The position numbers were made by a program, and so were the translations under genes. Below are positions 7,820-14,864 of a stretch of DNA of 19,400 nt, in pieces. The stretch comes from Rhodobacteraceae bacterium UBA6141 (lineage in GTDB: Bacteria > Pseudomonadota > Alphaproteobacteria > Rhodobacterales > Rhodobacteraceae): contig DIVD01000075.1 of assembly GCA_002423245.1 (NCBI GenBank), positions 1 through 19,400 on the forward strand, written 5' to 3'. Every line of letters begins with the position of its first letter. Within the stretch, counting starts at the first letter, position 1. The notes under the pieces are model-generated. The model did not search any database, was not told where the DNA came from, and worked only from the letters and a program-made list of their open reading frames with translations.

Positions 7820-8378
7820 TGCCGTCAGCGCGCTGGAAGGGCGCAGCTACAGGGGCTTTGCGACGGTGACAGAGGCGGGGCTGACCGGCATGGTCAGCCT
7901 GCGCGGCGACCTCGCCTCGGTTGACCTGGCGGCGGCGCTGCTGGCGGCGACAGGCTGCGCGGTGCCGGGCCTGCGCCGGCGGGTGGAGGCGGGGGCCTGG
8001 GCGGCCTGCTGGATGTCCCCCGATGAAGTGCTGCTGGTCGGCCCCCATGCGGCGGCGCCGGGCGTGGCGGCGCAACTGGCCGGGGCGCTGGCGGGACAGC
8101 ACGCGCTGGCGGTCGATGTGTCGGATGCGCGGGCCAGTTTCCGCGTGGCGGGGCCGAAGGCGGCCGAGGTGCTGATGAAGCTTTCTCCGGTGGATTTTGC
8201 CAGCTTCGGACCGGACGAGGTGCGCCGCACGCGGCTCGGCCAGATCGCCGCCACGCTGTGGACATCGGGCGCGGAGGACTACACCGTGCTTTGCTTCCGC
8301 TCGGTCGCCGCCTATGGCTTCGGCGTGCTGCAAAGCGCCGCGCGGCCGGGATCGGAGCTGTTCCCCGGCCGGGGATGA
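7812..8378 (+). CDS. soxG: Sarcosine oxidase gamma subunit
   Basis: A 188-residue protein in the standard final position of a soxBDAG operon, overlapping soxA by 8 bases. The gamma subunit has a fold related to the C-terminal half of GcvT-like domains and contacts the alpha subunit. Family-type segments include CWMSPDEVLLVGP, VDVSDARASFRVAGPKAAEVLMKL (about residues 100-123), DEVRRTRLGQIAATLW and CFRSVAAYGFGVLQ. Gamma subunits are the most divergent of the four, so assignment rests on both these segments and position. One-carbon partner genes often linked to such operons (purU, folD, glyA) are not downstream; a superoxide dismutase gene follows instead. Confidence 0.93.
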   Translation: MPDAVSALEGRSYRGFATVTEAGLTGMVSLRGDLASVDLAAALLAATGCAVPGLRRRVEAGAWAACWMSPDEVLLVGPHAAAPGVAAQLAGALAGQHALAVDVSDARASFRVAGPKAAEVLMKLSPVDFASFGPDEVRRTRLGQIAATLWTSGAEDYTVLCFRSVAAYGFGVLQSAARPGSELFPGRG

Positions 8379-8414
8379 GCGCGGAAACCAGCCGGGAATT
8401 CGCCCGCTCTGCCC

Positions 8415-8445
8415 TTGACCTCGCGGCGGGGGGCGCCTCTATAGA
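8415..8445 (+). promoter_or_regulatory. Probable sigma-70-type promoter of sodB
   Basis: TTGACC (8415-8420) is followed after 19 bases by TATAGA (8440-8445), or after 18 bases by CTATAG. This lies 33 bases upstream of the sodB start, in the 100-base gap after soxG. The spacing is on the long side, but both hexamers stand out against the GC-rich background. It implies that sodB is transcribed independently of the sox operon. Confidence 0.6.
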
Positions 8446-8478
8446 CCCAGAGGTTTTCATCGCGAAAGGACCGACAAG

Positions 8479-9078
8479 ATGGCTTTCACCCTTCCCGATC
8501 TTCCCTATGCCCATGATGCGCTGGCGTCGCTTGGCATGTCCAGGGAAACGCTGGAATACCACCACGACCTCCACCACAAGGCCTATGTCGACAACGGCAA
8601 CAAGCTGGTCGCCGGCACCGAGTGGGAGGGCAAGACGGTCGAGGAGATCGTCAAGGGCACCTACCAGCCCGGCGCGGTTGCGCAGAACGGCATCTTCAAC
8701 AATGTCAGCCAGCACTGGAACCATACCCAGTTCTGGGAAATGATGGGCCCGGCCGAGGGCAAGATGCCGGGCGAGCTGGAAGCCGCGATCACCGAATCCT
8801 TCGGGTCTGTGGACAAGTTCAAGGAAGAGTTTGCCGCCGCCGGCGCGGCCCAGTTCGGTTCGGGCTGGGCCTGGCTGGTGAAGGACAAGGATGGCAGCCT
8901 GAAGGTCACCAAGACCGAGAACGGCGTCAACCCGCTGTGTTTCGGCCAGACCGCGCTGCTGGGCTGCGACGTGTGGGAGCATTCCTACTACATCGACTTC
9001 CGCAACAGGCGGCCGGCCTATCTGACCAACTTCCTCGACAAGCTGGTGAACTGGGAAAACGTCGCCGCGCGCCTGTGA
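8479..9078 (+). CDS. sodB: Superoxide dismutase, iron type
   Basis: A 199-residue cytoplasmic Fe/Mn-family superoxide dismutase converting superoxide to O2 and H2O2. All four metal ligands are visible: His28 in LEYHHDLHHKAY, His82 in QHWNHTQFW, and Asp164 and His168 in DVWEHSYYIDFRN. Gln78, four residues before His82, is the second-sphere glutamine position characteristic of Fe enzymes; Mn enzymes place Gly there and Gln elsewhere. Metal preference still cannot be proven from sequence, as some alphaproteobacterial enzymes accept both. There is no signal peptide. AAAGGA lies upstream of the ATG. The gene has its own promoter and terminator, so it appears monocistronic. Confidence 0.96.
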   Translation: MAFTLPDLPYAHDALASLGMSRETLEYHHDLHHKAYVDNGNKLVAGTEWEGKTVEEIVKGTYQPGAVAQNGIFNNVSQHWNHTQFWEMMGPAEGKMPGELEAAITESFGSVDKFKEEFAAAGAAQFGSGWAWLVKDKDGSLKVTKTENGVNPLCFGQTALLGCDVWEHSYYIDFRNRRPAYLTNFLDKLVNWENVAARL

Positions 9079-9100
9079 TCGCGGCGGGACAGGTCTGCGG

Positions 9101-9127
9101 AAGGCCCGCCCCGGTGGCGGGCCTTTT
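9101..9127 (+). terminator. Intrinsic terminator of sodB
   Basis: A perfect 10-base stem, aaggcccgcc (9101-9110) pairing with ggcgggcctt (9116-9125), closes a ccggt loop. It runs into TTTT (9123-9126), starting 22 bases after the sodB stop. It is the clearest intrinsic terminator in the window. Confidence 0.88.
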
Positions 9128-9207
9128 GCAAGCGCGCGCCTGCGGCGGCTCGCCAGGCGCGGGGGGCAATCGGGCAAAGGGCAGGGCGGCGGCGCAAGGC
9201 GCCATGC

Positions 9208-9236
9208 GAAGGGCGTGTGAAGGGCGTGTGAAGGGA
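9208..9236 (+). repeat. 11-base direct repeat upstream of the host-attachment gene
   Basis: The unit gaagggcgtgt occurs twice back to back (9208-9218, 9219-9229), followed by a partial third copy gaaggga. It lies 40 bases upstream of the next start codon. Unlike the other leader repeats in this window, the unit is not a multiple of three. No function is evident. Confidence 0.6.
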
Positions 9237-9275
9237 AGGCCCCCGAGGAGGGTGGCCGGCAGAACGGAGGATGCG

Positions 9276-9731
9276 ATGCTGTTTCTGAAAACGGGCACCT
9301 GGGTGGTGGTGGCCGATGGCGCCAAGGCGCTGCTGCTGGAGAATGCCGGCACCGCCGAGACGCCGGAGTTGCGGCTGGTGGACAAGGCCGCGATCGACAA
9401 CCCGCCGACGCGCGAGCAGGGCACCGATCAGCCGGGCCGGATCGACGCACCGGGCGGCGGGCCGCGATCGGCGATGGAGCAGACGGATTTCCACCGGCTG
9501 GCCGAACAGGATTTTGCCCGCCACCTTGCCGCCGATCTGGAAGCACGGCGCGCGGCGGGGGAGATCGGCCGTCTGGTGCTGGTCGCGCCGCCGCAGATGC
9601 TGGGCTCGCTGCGCGCCGCGATGGCGCCGGGGCTGGCCGGGGCGGTGATCGCCGAATTGCCCAAGACGCTGACCGGCCACCCGCTGCCCGAGATCGCAAG
9701 GATCGTCGTCGAGGATCTGGCGGCGATGTAG
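9276..9731 (+). CDS. Host attachment family protein (baeRF-like)
   Basis: A 151-residue soluble protein matching the family named for plant-host attachment (Host_attach, PF10116), which is related to the release-factor-like baeRF group. Recognisable features are the opening TWVVVADGAKALLLEN (residues 7-22), a central GTDQPGRIDAPGG segment, FARHLAADLEARR, and LVLVAPPQMLGSLRAAM followed by ELPKTLTGHPLPEI near the C-terminus. Despite the name, the molecular function is not established, and attachment should not be assumed here. The ATG at 9276 is preceded by GGAGG with 5 bases spacing. Another ATG at 9271 is out of frame. It converges with the LOG gene, with only 3 bases between the two stops. 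Confidence 0.82.
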   Translation: MLFLKTGTWVVVADGAKALLLENAGTAETPELRLVDKAAIDNPPTREQGTDQPGRIDAPGGGPRSAMEQTDFHRLAEQDFARHLAADLEARRAAGEIGRLVLVAPPQMLGSLRAAMAPGLAGAVIAELPKTLTGHPLPEIARIVVEDLAAM

Positions 9732-9734
9732 CGC

Positions 9735-10292
9735 CTAGCCGAGCGCCGCGGCCAGCGCCGCCTCCAGCGCCGCAAGGTCGGGGACGGGCAGCATGTAGTT
9801 GGCAAGGGCGGGCTCGGCGAAACCCTCGTCGATCACCGCCTGCGCCATCGCCAGCAGCGGGTTCCAGTAGCCTTCGGCATTCAGAAGGAAGATCGGCTTG
9901 GAGTGCAGGCCGATCTGCCGCCATGTGACCACCTCGAACAGCTCGTCCAGCGTGCCCGCGCCGCCGGGCAGCACCACGATCGCGTCGGAGTTCATGTACA
10001 TGACCTTCTTGCGTTCATGCATGGTCTCGGTGACGACGAAGGTGGAGATGTCGCGCTTGCCGATCTCCTTGCCGATCAGGTGCAGGGGGATCACGCCGAA
10101 GGTCTCGCCCCCTGCCGCCTGCGCCGCGCGCGCCACCTCGCCCATCAGCCCGACATCGCCCGCGCCATAGACCAGCCGCCAGCCCCGCGCCGCCAGCATG
10201 GCGCCGGTGCCCCTGGCCGCCGCGACATAGCCGGGCCGGGCGCCGGGGCGCGAGCCGCAGAAGACGCAGACGGAACGTGTGTATTTCGGCAT
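9735..10292 (-). CDS. LOG family protein (TIGR00730, Rossmann-fold nucleotide hydrolase)
   Basis: A 185-residue cytoplasmic protein of the LOG / lysine-decarboxylase-like family, whose characterised members cleave nucleoside 5'-monophosphates, including cytokinin ribotides, to free base and ribose 5-phosphate. Motifs are VCVFCGSRPG (8-17), VYGAGDVGLMG (41-51), MHERKK (91-96) and the signature PGGAGTLDE (109-117) with catalytic Glu117, followed by VVTWRQIG. Old annotations as lysine decarboxylase are wrong for this family. Whether the substrate is a cytokinin precursor, AMP or another nucleotide is unknown. It is divergently transcribed from the LysM gene across a short region where promoter-like hexamers of both strands overlap. 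Confidence 0.92.
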   Translation of the reverse strand: MPKYTRSVCVFCGSRPGARPGYVAAARGTGAMLAARGWRLVYGAGDVGLMGEVARAAQAAGGETFGVIPLHLIGKEIGKRDISTFVVTETMHERKKVMYMNSDAIVVLPGGAGTLDELFEVVTWRQIGLHSKPIFLLNAEGYWNPLLAMAQAVIDEGFAEPALANYMLPVPDLAALEAALAAALG

Positions 10293-10332
10293 CGGGCGGG
10301 CATCCTCGGGCCTGGCTGGGACAGCAGTTGCT

Positions 10333-10361
10333 TTGACCGGTGATACCGGCGTTGCTATGCT
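10333..10361 (+). promoter_or_regulatory. Probable sigma-70-type promoter of the LysM gene
   Basis: TTGACC (10333-10338), a 17-base spacer and TATGCT (10356-10361) make a good vegetative promoter match, oriented toward the LysM gene. Transcription would begin near 10368. This rules against the GTG at 10340 as a translation start, although that frame is open. On the opposite strand TTGAGC (10367-10362) and TATCAC (10345-10340), 16 bases apart, form a weaker candidate promoter for the LOG gene facing this one. Confidence 0.6.
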
Positions 10362-10365
10362 CGCT

Positions 10366-10455
10366 CAAGCGCGCCGGCAAGCGCGCCGGCAAGCGCGCCG
10401 GGACAAAGGCGCCGGGGGGCGCTGCAACGGGCGCGCCGGGGGGCGCTGCAACGGG
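10366..10455 (+). repeat. Two adjacent tandem repeats in the LysM gene leader
   Basis: Three exact copies of the 12-mer caagcgcgccgg span 10366-10401. A sequence beginning gcgccggggggcgctgcaac then occurs twice at 24-base period (10409 and 10433), ending just before the ATG at 10457. Both periods are multiples of three, and the frame continuous with the gene stays open through them. If the promoter call is right they form most of the 5' untranslated leader. Confidence 0.85.
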
Positions 10456-10456
10456 G

Positions 10457-11863
10457 ATGCGGGGAATGACGCGAGAGATTCAAGACGTGGCGGCCCCGGG
10501 CACGGCCGGCGCAGGGGCGGGCGTGGCTGTGCCCGGCGCGGCCGGGGGCGGCGCGCGGCTGGCGGGTGGCGTGCTGGCCGGGCTGGCGCTTGGCGCGCTG
10601 ATCTGGTGGCTTCTGGCGCCGGTTCAGGAGGTCGAGGCTCCGCCGCCGGCCGTGCCGGTTGCGGCAGAGCCGGCCGCAGCACCCGAAGCCACGGCAGAGG
10701 CGGCGCCGGAAACTGCCGATCCTGCCCAGGCGGTGCCGAGCTTCGACACGGTGCGCGCCGATGCCTCTGGCGGGGTGCAGGTGGCGGGCCGCGCCGCACC
10801 GGGGGCGAAGGTGTCGCTGATGGCCGACGGGGCAGAGATCGCCAGCGGATCGGCCAATGCGCGCGGGGATTTCGCGCTGCTGACCGACCTGCCGCTGACC
10901 GGCGCGCCGCGCGAGTTGAGGCTGCGGGCGACCGATGCCGCCGGCGCGGTGACGATCTCGCGGCAAAGCGTGATCCTGGCGCCGAGGCCGCAGGCGGCAG
11001 CGGACTCTGCGCCGCGGCTGGCGGCGGCGCAGACCGAGGCTGCCGCAGAGGCGGGGCAGGGCGCGGCACCCGCAGAGATGGGGCTGGCGCCCCCGAGCGC
11101 AACCGAAGCCGCCCCCGGGCCCGCCCCCGAGGCGCCGATGGTGCTGCTGTCGGAGGGCGCGCGCCTGTCGGTGCTCTCGCCGTCGCGGCCGGGCGGCAAT
11201 GTGGTGATCGACTCGATCAGCTATGACACGGAAGGCGCGGTCACCCTGGCCGGCCGGGCGGGGGCGGGCGGCGCGGGCGAGGCGCGGGTCTATGTGGACA
11301 ATGCCGCCCTGGCCTCGGTGCCGATTGCCCCGAGCGGGGCGTGGCAGGTGACGCTGCCCGAACTGGCAAGCGGGCTCTACACCCTGCGCGTCGATGAGGT
11401 GGATGGCTCCGGCAAGGTCGTCTCGCGCTTTGAAACCCCGTTCCAGCGCGAATCGGCCGAGGTGCTGGACGCGGCGATGCAGGCGGCGCTGGCCCCCGCG
11501 GCCGCGGCGCCCGCCGCCGCCATGCCTGCCGCCGCCGCCATGCCTGCCGCCGCAGCACCCGAAGCGCCTGCAGCCCAGACACTCGCAGCCCAGCCACTCG
11601 CAGCCCAGACACCCGAAACGCTGGCCGGTGCCGCCCCCGAGGCTGCGGCGGAGGGGCCGCCGGGGTCTGCCGAGGGCGCGCCGACCAGCCCGCAGGTGGT
11701 GCAGGTGACGGTGCAGCCGGGCTTCACCCTCTGGGCGATCGCCACCGACACGTATGGCGACGGCTTTGCCTATGTCCGCGTCTACGAGGCGAATCGCGAT
11801 CAGATCCGCGATCCCGACCTGATCTATCCGGGGCAGGTGTTCACGGTTCCGGGGCAGGAGTGA
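10457..11863 (+). CDS. Membrane-anchored LysM protein with Ig-like domains
   Basis: About 468 residues. A short cytoplasmic N-terminus leads into one membrane helix (LAGGVLAGLALGALIWWLLAP, about 35-55). A periplasmic part follows: a Pro/Ala/Glu linker, an Ig-like beta domain (about 95-175), a second (about 251-331), a long Ala/Pro linker (about 338-411) and a C-terminal LysM domain (from about 413, with PGFTLWAIATDTYGDG and NRDQIRDPDLIYPGQVF). LysM binds peptidoglycan glycan strands, so it likely tethers or senses the wall from the inner membrane. No catalytic domain is visible. The ATG at 10457 is chosen because the promoter lies upstream; 10466 (MTREIQ) is equally possible. The open frame back to GTG 10340 is considered non-coding. 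The exact role is unknown. Confidence 0.8.
   Translation: MRGMTREIQDVAAPGTAGAGAGVAVPGAAGGGARLAGGVLAGLALGALIWWLLAPVQEVEAPPPAVPVAAEPAAAPEATAEAAPETADPAQAVPSFDTVRADASGGVQVAGRAAPGAKVSLMADGAEIASGSANARGDFALLTDLPLTGAPRELRLRATDAAGAVTISRQSVILAPRPQAAADSAPRLAAAQTEAAAEAGQGAAPAEMGLAPPSATEAAPGPAPEAPMVLLSEGARLSVLSPSRPGGNVVIDSISYDTEGAVTLAGRAGAGGAGEARVYVDNAALASVPIAPSGAWQVTLPELASGLYTLRVDEVDGSGKVVSRFETPFQRESAEVLDAAMQAALAPAAAAPAAAMPAAAAMPAAAAPEAPAAQTLAAQPLAAQTPETLAGAAPEAAAEGPPGSAEGAPTSPQVVQVTVQPGFTLWAIATDTYGDGFAYVRVYEANRDQIRDPDLIYPGQVFTVPGQE
11510..11614 (+). repeat. In-frame coding tandem repeats in the LysM protein linker
   Basis: An 18-base unit ending gccgccgccatgcct occurs twice (17 of 18 bases identical, 11510-11545). 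A 15-base unit gcagcccagacactc then occurs three times with one or two changes (11570-11614), encoding AAQTL/AAQPL/AAQTP-like steps. These lengthen a flexible Ala/Pro/Gln linker between the second Ig-like domain and LysM. Copy-number change would alter linker length without shifting the frame. Confidence 0.8.
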
Positions 11864-12060
11864 CCGGCACCGCGACCTGCGGGGGCGCTGCCGGTTCCGG
11901 TGGCCGTGCCGGTGCCGGTCCGCCGCCTGGGCGGGGCGGCATGTTTCACCTGCTGGTGAATCGTTGAAGTAACCGGGCGGGTCCTGTATCCGGGGCCGCG
12001 CATCACCGGCCCGCGGGATCGCATCCGGGCCGGACCGACACCGGCCCACGGCCCGCGAAG
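11864..12060. promoter_or_regulatory. Intergenic region upstream of the Atm1-type exporter
   Basis: The gap after the LysM gene holds a short perfect hairpin or operator-like palindrome, ttcacc-tgct-ggtgaa (11945-11960). Just downstream is a weak promoter-like pair, TTGAAG (11964-11969) and TGTATC (11985-11990), only 15 bases apart. A distant complementary pair, accggcac (11863-11870) and gtgccggt (11912-11919), has no T run and is not a convincing terminator. The palindrome matches no iron, Fnr or Irr consensus that I know. Confidence 0.35.
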
Positions 12061-12120
12061 GGCGCCAATGCGGCGGGCACCAATGCGGCGGGCGCCAATG
12101 CGTCGGGCGCCAATGCGTCG
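12061..12120 (+). repeat. 15-base tandem repeat with iterated in-frame ATGs
   Basis: Four consecutive copies of ggcgccaatgcgtcg start at 12061, 12076, 12091 and 12106; the first two differ by one or two bases. Each unit contains an ATG (12068, 12083, 12098, 12113), all in the same frame as the exporter start at 12140. If translated, each unit adds MRRAP. The array ends directly before the GAGGAGA ribosome-binding site. Confidence 0.9.
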
Positions 12121-12139
12121 GGCGAGGAGAGACAGGCAG

Positions 12140-13975
12140 ATGACGGACCATGCGGCACGCAAACCCGGCAGCGGGATTCGCACCATCCGGCGCGTCGCGC
12201 CCTATCTGTGGCCCGAGGGGCAGGGCTGGGTGAAGCGCCGCGTGGTGCTGGCGCTGCTGGCGCTGGTGCTTGGCAAGGTGATCGCGATCCTGATCCCCTT
12301 CCTTTTCAAGGCGGCGGTGGACAGCCTGGCCGGCGAGACGGGCGAGGGGGCGCTGCTGGCGATCGGCGCCGTCGGGGTGACGGTGGCCTACGGCGTGGCG
12401 CGGCTGTCCTCGGTCGGATTTGGCGAGCTTCGGGACGCGCTCTTCGTGCGCGTCGGGCAGCGGGCGCTGCGGCAACTGGCGCTGGAGACCTTCAGCCATA
12501 TCCACGCGCTCAGCCTGCGCTATCACATCACCCGCAAGACCGGCGGGCTCAGCCGGATCATCGAGCGCGGGGTGAAGGGCGTCGATTTCCTGCTGCGCTT
12601 CATGCTGTTCTCGGTCGGGCCGCTGATCCTCGAACTGACGATGGTGGCGATCATCTTCGCGGTGGTGTTCGACGTGTGGTACATGGCGGTCGTGCTGGTG
12701 ACGATCTGGGCCTATGTGACCTTCACCTTCCGGGTCACCGAGTGGCGGGTCAAGCTGCGCAGGCAGATGAACGATCAGGACACCGACGCCAACCAGAAGG
12801 CGATCGACAGCCTGCTGAACTATGAGACCGTCAAGTATTTCGGCGCAGAGCGGCGCGAGGCGCAACGCTACGATGCCGCGATGCAGGGCTACGAGGAAGC
12901 GGCGGTCAAGACCGGGCAGAGCCTTGCCGCGCTGAACTTCGGCCAGTCGGTCATCATCACCACCGGGCTGGTCATCGTGATGGTGATGGCGGCGGTGGGG
13001 GTGCAGCGCGGGGCGCTGACGGTGGGCGATTTCGTGATGGTGAACGCCTACATGATGCAGATCACCATGCCGCTGGGCTTCCTCGGCACGGTCTACCGCG
13101 AGATCCGGCAGGCGCTGGTCGACATGGGCGAGATGTTCGACCTGCTGGCCCAGCCGGCCGAGGTGGTGGACAGGCCGGGCGCGCCGCCCTTGCGGGTGAC
13201 GGGCGGGACGCTGGAGTTCGACCGGGTGGAGTTCGGCTATGATGCCGCCCGCCCGATCCTGAAGGGGATCAGCTTCACGGTGCCCGCGGGGCAGACGGTG
13301 GCGATCGTGGGGCCCTCGGGCTCGGGCAAGTCCACGATCGGGCGGCTGCTGTTCCGCTTCTATGACGTGACCGGCGGCGCGATCCGCATCGACGGGCAGG
13401 ACCTGCGCGAGGTGACGCAGCAATCCTTGCACGATGCCATCGGCGTCGTGCCGCAGGACACGGTGCTGTTCAACGACACCGTCTATTACAACATCGCCTA
13501 TGGCCGCCCCGATGCCAGCCGCGCCGAGGTGGAGGCCGCGGCACGGGCGGCGAAGATCCACGACTTCATCGTCTCGCTGCCCGAGGGCTACGAGACGCGG
13601 GTGGGCGAGCGCGGGCTGAAGCTGTCGGGCGGGGAAAAGCAGCGGGTGGGGATCGCGCGGACCTTGCTGAAGAACCCGCCGATCCTGCTGCTGGACGAGG
13701 CGACCAGCGCGCTCGATACCCAGACCGAGCGCGACATCCAGGACAGCCTGCGCGCGATGGGCCGGGGCCGCACGGTGATCACCATCGCGCACCGCCTGTC
13801 CACCATCGCCGATGCCGACATGATCGTGGTGCTGGAGGCGGGGCGGATCGTGGAGCGGGGCCGGCACGAGCAGTTGCTGGCGGCAGGCGGGCGCTATGCC
13901 GCGATGTGGGCGCGGCAGTCGGCAGAGGGCGAAGAGGCGGACGCGGGCACGGCGGACGGGTCCGAGGCGGCGTGA
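12140..13975 (+). CDS. atm1: Atm1-type ABC exporter (fused permease/ATPase)
   Basis: A 611-residue half-transporter that should dimerise in the inner membrane. Residues 1 to about 320 hold the six-helix exporter domain, including HIHALSLRYHITRKTGGLSRIIERG, typical of the Atm1/HMT1 group. The C-terminal ATPase shows Walker A GPSGSGKST (391-399), a VVPQDTVLFNDTVYYNI Q-loop segment, signature LSGGE (495-499), Walker B ILLLDE ending at Asp519-Glu520, and an AHRLSTI switch histidine. Atm1 relatives export glutathione-linked compounds, linked to iron-sulfur assembly in mitochondria and heavy-metal tolerance in bacteria. The substrate here is inferred from family only. I chose ATG 12140 (MTDHAARK), with AGGAG 10 bases upstream. 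In-frame ATGs in the preceding repeat could add an Arg-rich leader of up to 24 residues. Confidence 0.93.
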   Translation: MTDHAARKPGSGIRTIRRVAPYLWPEGQGWVKRRVVLALLALVLGKVIAILIPFLFKAAVDSLAGETGEGALLAIGAVGVTVAYGVARLSSVGFGELRDALFVRVGQRALRQLALETFSHIHALSLRYHITRKTGGLSRIIERGVKGVDFLLRFMLFSVGPLILELTMVAIIFAVVFDVWYMAVVLVTIWAYVTFTFRVTEWRVKLRRQMNDQDTDANQKAIDSLLNYETVKYFGAERREAQRYDAAMQGYEEAAVKTGQSLAALNFGQSVIITTGLVIVMVMAAVGVQRGALTVGDFVMVNAYMMQITMPLGFLGTVYREIRQALVDMGEMFDLLAQPAEVVDRPGAPPLRVTGGTLEFDRVEFGYDAARPILKGISFTVPAGQTVAIVGPSGSGKSTIGRLLFRFYDVTGGAIRIDGQDLREVTQQSLHDAIGVVPQDTVLFNDTVYYNIAYGRPDASRAEVEAAARAAKIHDFIVSLPEGYETRVGERGLKLSGGEKQRVGIARTLLKNPPILLLDEATSALDTQTERDIQDSLRAMGRGRTVITIAHRLSTIADADMIVVLEAGRIVERGRHEQLLAAGGRYAAMWARQSAEGEEADAGTADGSEAA

Positions 13976-14053
13976 GGGTTGTGCGCCATCGTTGGCCGGG
14001 CTCGGGGCGCGAGGCCTCGGGGCGTCAGGCCGCGGGGCAACTCGCGCCCGGGC

Positions 14054-14082
14054 TTGGCAAGCTCGCCCCCGGCCGTGTAAGA
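14054..14082 (+). promoter_or_regulatory. Possible promoter of the yfgM-bamB-der unit
   Basis: TTGGCA (14054-14059) is followed after 16 bases by TGTAAG (14076-14081), in the 141-base gap between the ABC exporter and the yfgM-like gene. The match is moderate. No terminator is evident after the exporter gene, so read-through is also possible. Confidence 0.35.
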
Positions 14083-14116
14083 GGTGGGCCAGCAAGGCCA
14101 TGAGGAGGCGCCGCCC

Positions 14117-14773
14117 GTGAGCAATACCGACAGCTTCATCGACGAGGTGACCGAGGAGGTCCGCCGCGACCGGCTGTTTGCCGTGATGCGCCGCTATGGC
14201 TGGATAGGGATCGTGCTGGTGGTGCTGATCGTCGGTGGCGCCGCGGTGAACGAGTGGCGCAAATCGCGGGCCGAGGCCGAGGCGCGCGCGCTTGGCGATG
14301 CGCTGATGGCCGCGATGGAGGCGCAAACGCCGGCCGCGCGGGCCGAGGCGCTGGCGGGCGTCGCCGTGTCGCGGCCGGAGCAGGCGGCGCTGAAGGGCTT
14401 TCTCGGCGCGGCCTCCGCGGTGCAGGCGGGGGACGTGCCGGCGGCGCTGGCCGCCTGGGACGCGATCGCGGCGGATGGCGCGCTGCCGGTCGCCTGGCGC
14501 CACCTCGCGCTGATCAAGCGGGTGATCGCGGCGGGCACCGACATGCCGGCCTCGGACCGCGGCGCCGCGCTCGAGACGCTGGCGGCGGCGGGCGCGCCCT
14601 ACCGGATGCTGGCGCTGGAACAGCAGGCGCTGGATCTGGTGGCGGCGGGCGAGGATGCCGCGGCGGTGGACCGGCTGCGCGCGCTGCTGGAGGAACCGGG
14701 CGTGACCGCGGGCTTGCGCAGGCGGGCGACACAGTTGATGGTGGCGCTCGGCGCCGAGCCGCAGGCAGCCTGA
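14117..14773 (+). CDS. YfgM-like TPR_21 membrane protein
   Basis: A 218-residue protein with a cytoplasmic N-terminus (DSFIDEVTEEVRRDRL, residues 5-20), one membrane helix at about 28-44 (GWIGIVLVVLIVGGAAV), and an Ala-rich helical periplasmic domain of the TPR_21 type. YfgM in E. coli is a SecYEG-associated protein linking the translocon to periplasmic chaperones. The next two genes, bamB and der, repeat the E. coli yfgM-bamB-der order, which supports the assignment. I chose the GTG at 14117 because GAGGAGG lies 8 bases upstream. A GTG at 14084 would add eleven residues that include the ribosome-binding region. Sequence similarity outside the N-terminus is loose, so the function is inferred. 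Confidence 0.82.
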   Translation: MSNTDSFIDEVTEEVRRDRLFAVMRRYGWIGIVLVVLIVGGAAVNEWRKSRAEAEARALGDALMAAMEAQTPAARAEALAGVAVSRPEQAALKGFLGAASAVQAGDVPAALAAWDAIAADGALPVAWRHLALIKRVIAAGTDMPASDRGAALETLAAAGAPYRMLALEQQALDLVAAGEDAAAVDRLRALLEEPGVTAGLRRRATQLMVALGAEPQAA

Positions 14774-14864
14774 GCAGGGCAGCCTGAACATGGGCGGCCC
14801 GGGCGCACGGGCAGCCGGAGGCGGCGCGGCAAGGCGCCGGGCGGGCGGCGAACGGGCGGGCGGC

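Noticed and set aside
3182..8378. sox genes as the thiosulfate-oxidation Sox system, given the nearby sulfite exporter-like gene
   Set aside because: The domains are those of heterotetrameric sarcosine oxidase (flavoprotein beta, zinc delta, GcvT-like alpha C-terminus). The shared gene names are a coincidence.
8379..9078. Functional coupling of sodB to sarcosine oxidase as an H2O2 detoxification unit
   Set aside because: Sarcosine oxidase makes H2O2, which SOD does not remove, and sodB appears to have its own promoter and terminator. Adjacency alone is weak evidence.
11863..11919. accggcac / gtgccggt as a terminator of the LysM gene
   Set aside because: The arms are 41 bases apart with no T run, and GC-rich DNA produces many such chance pairs.
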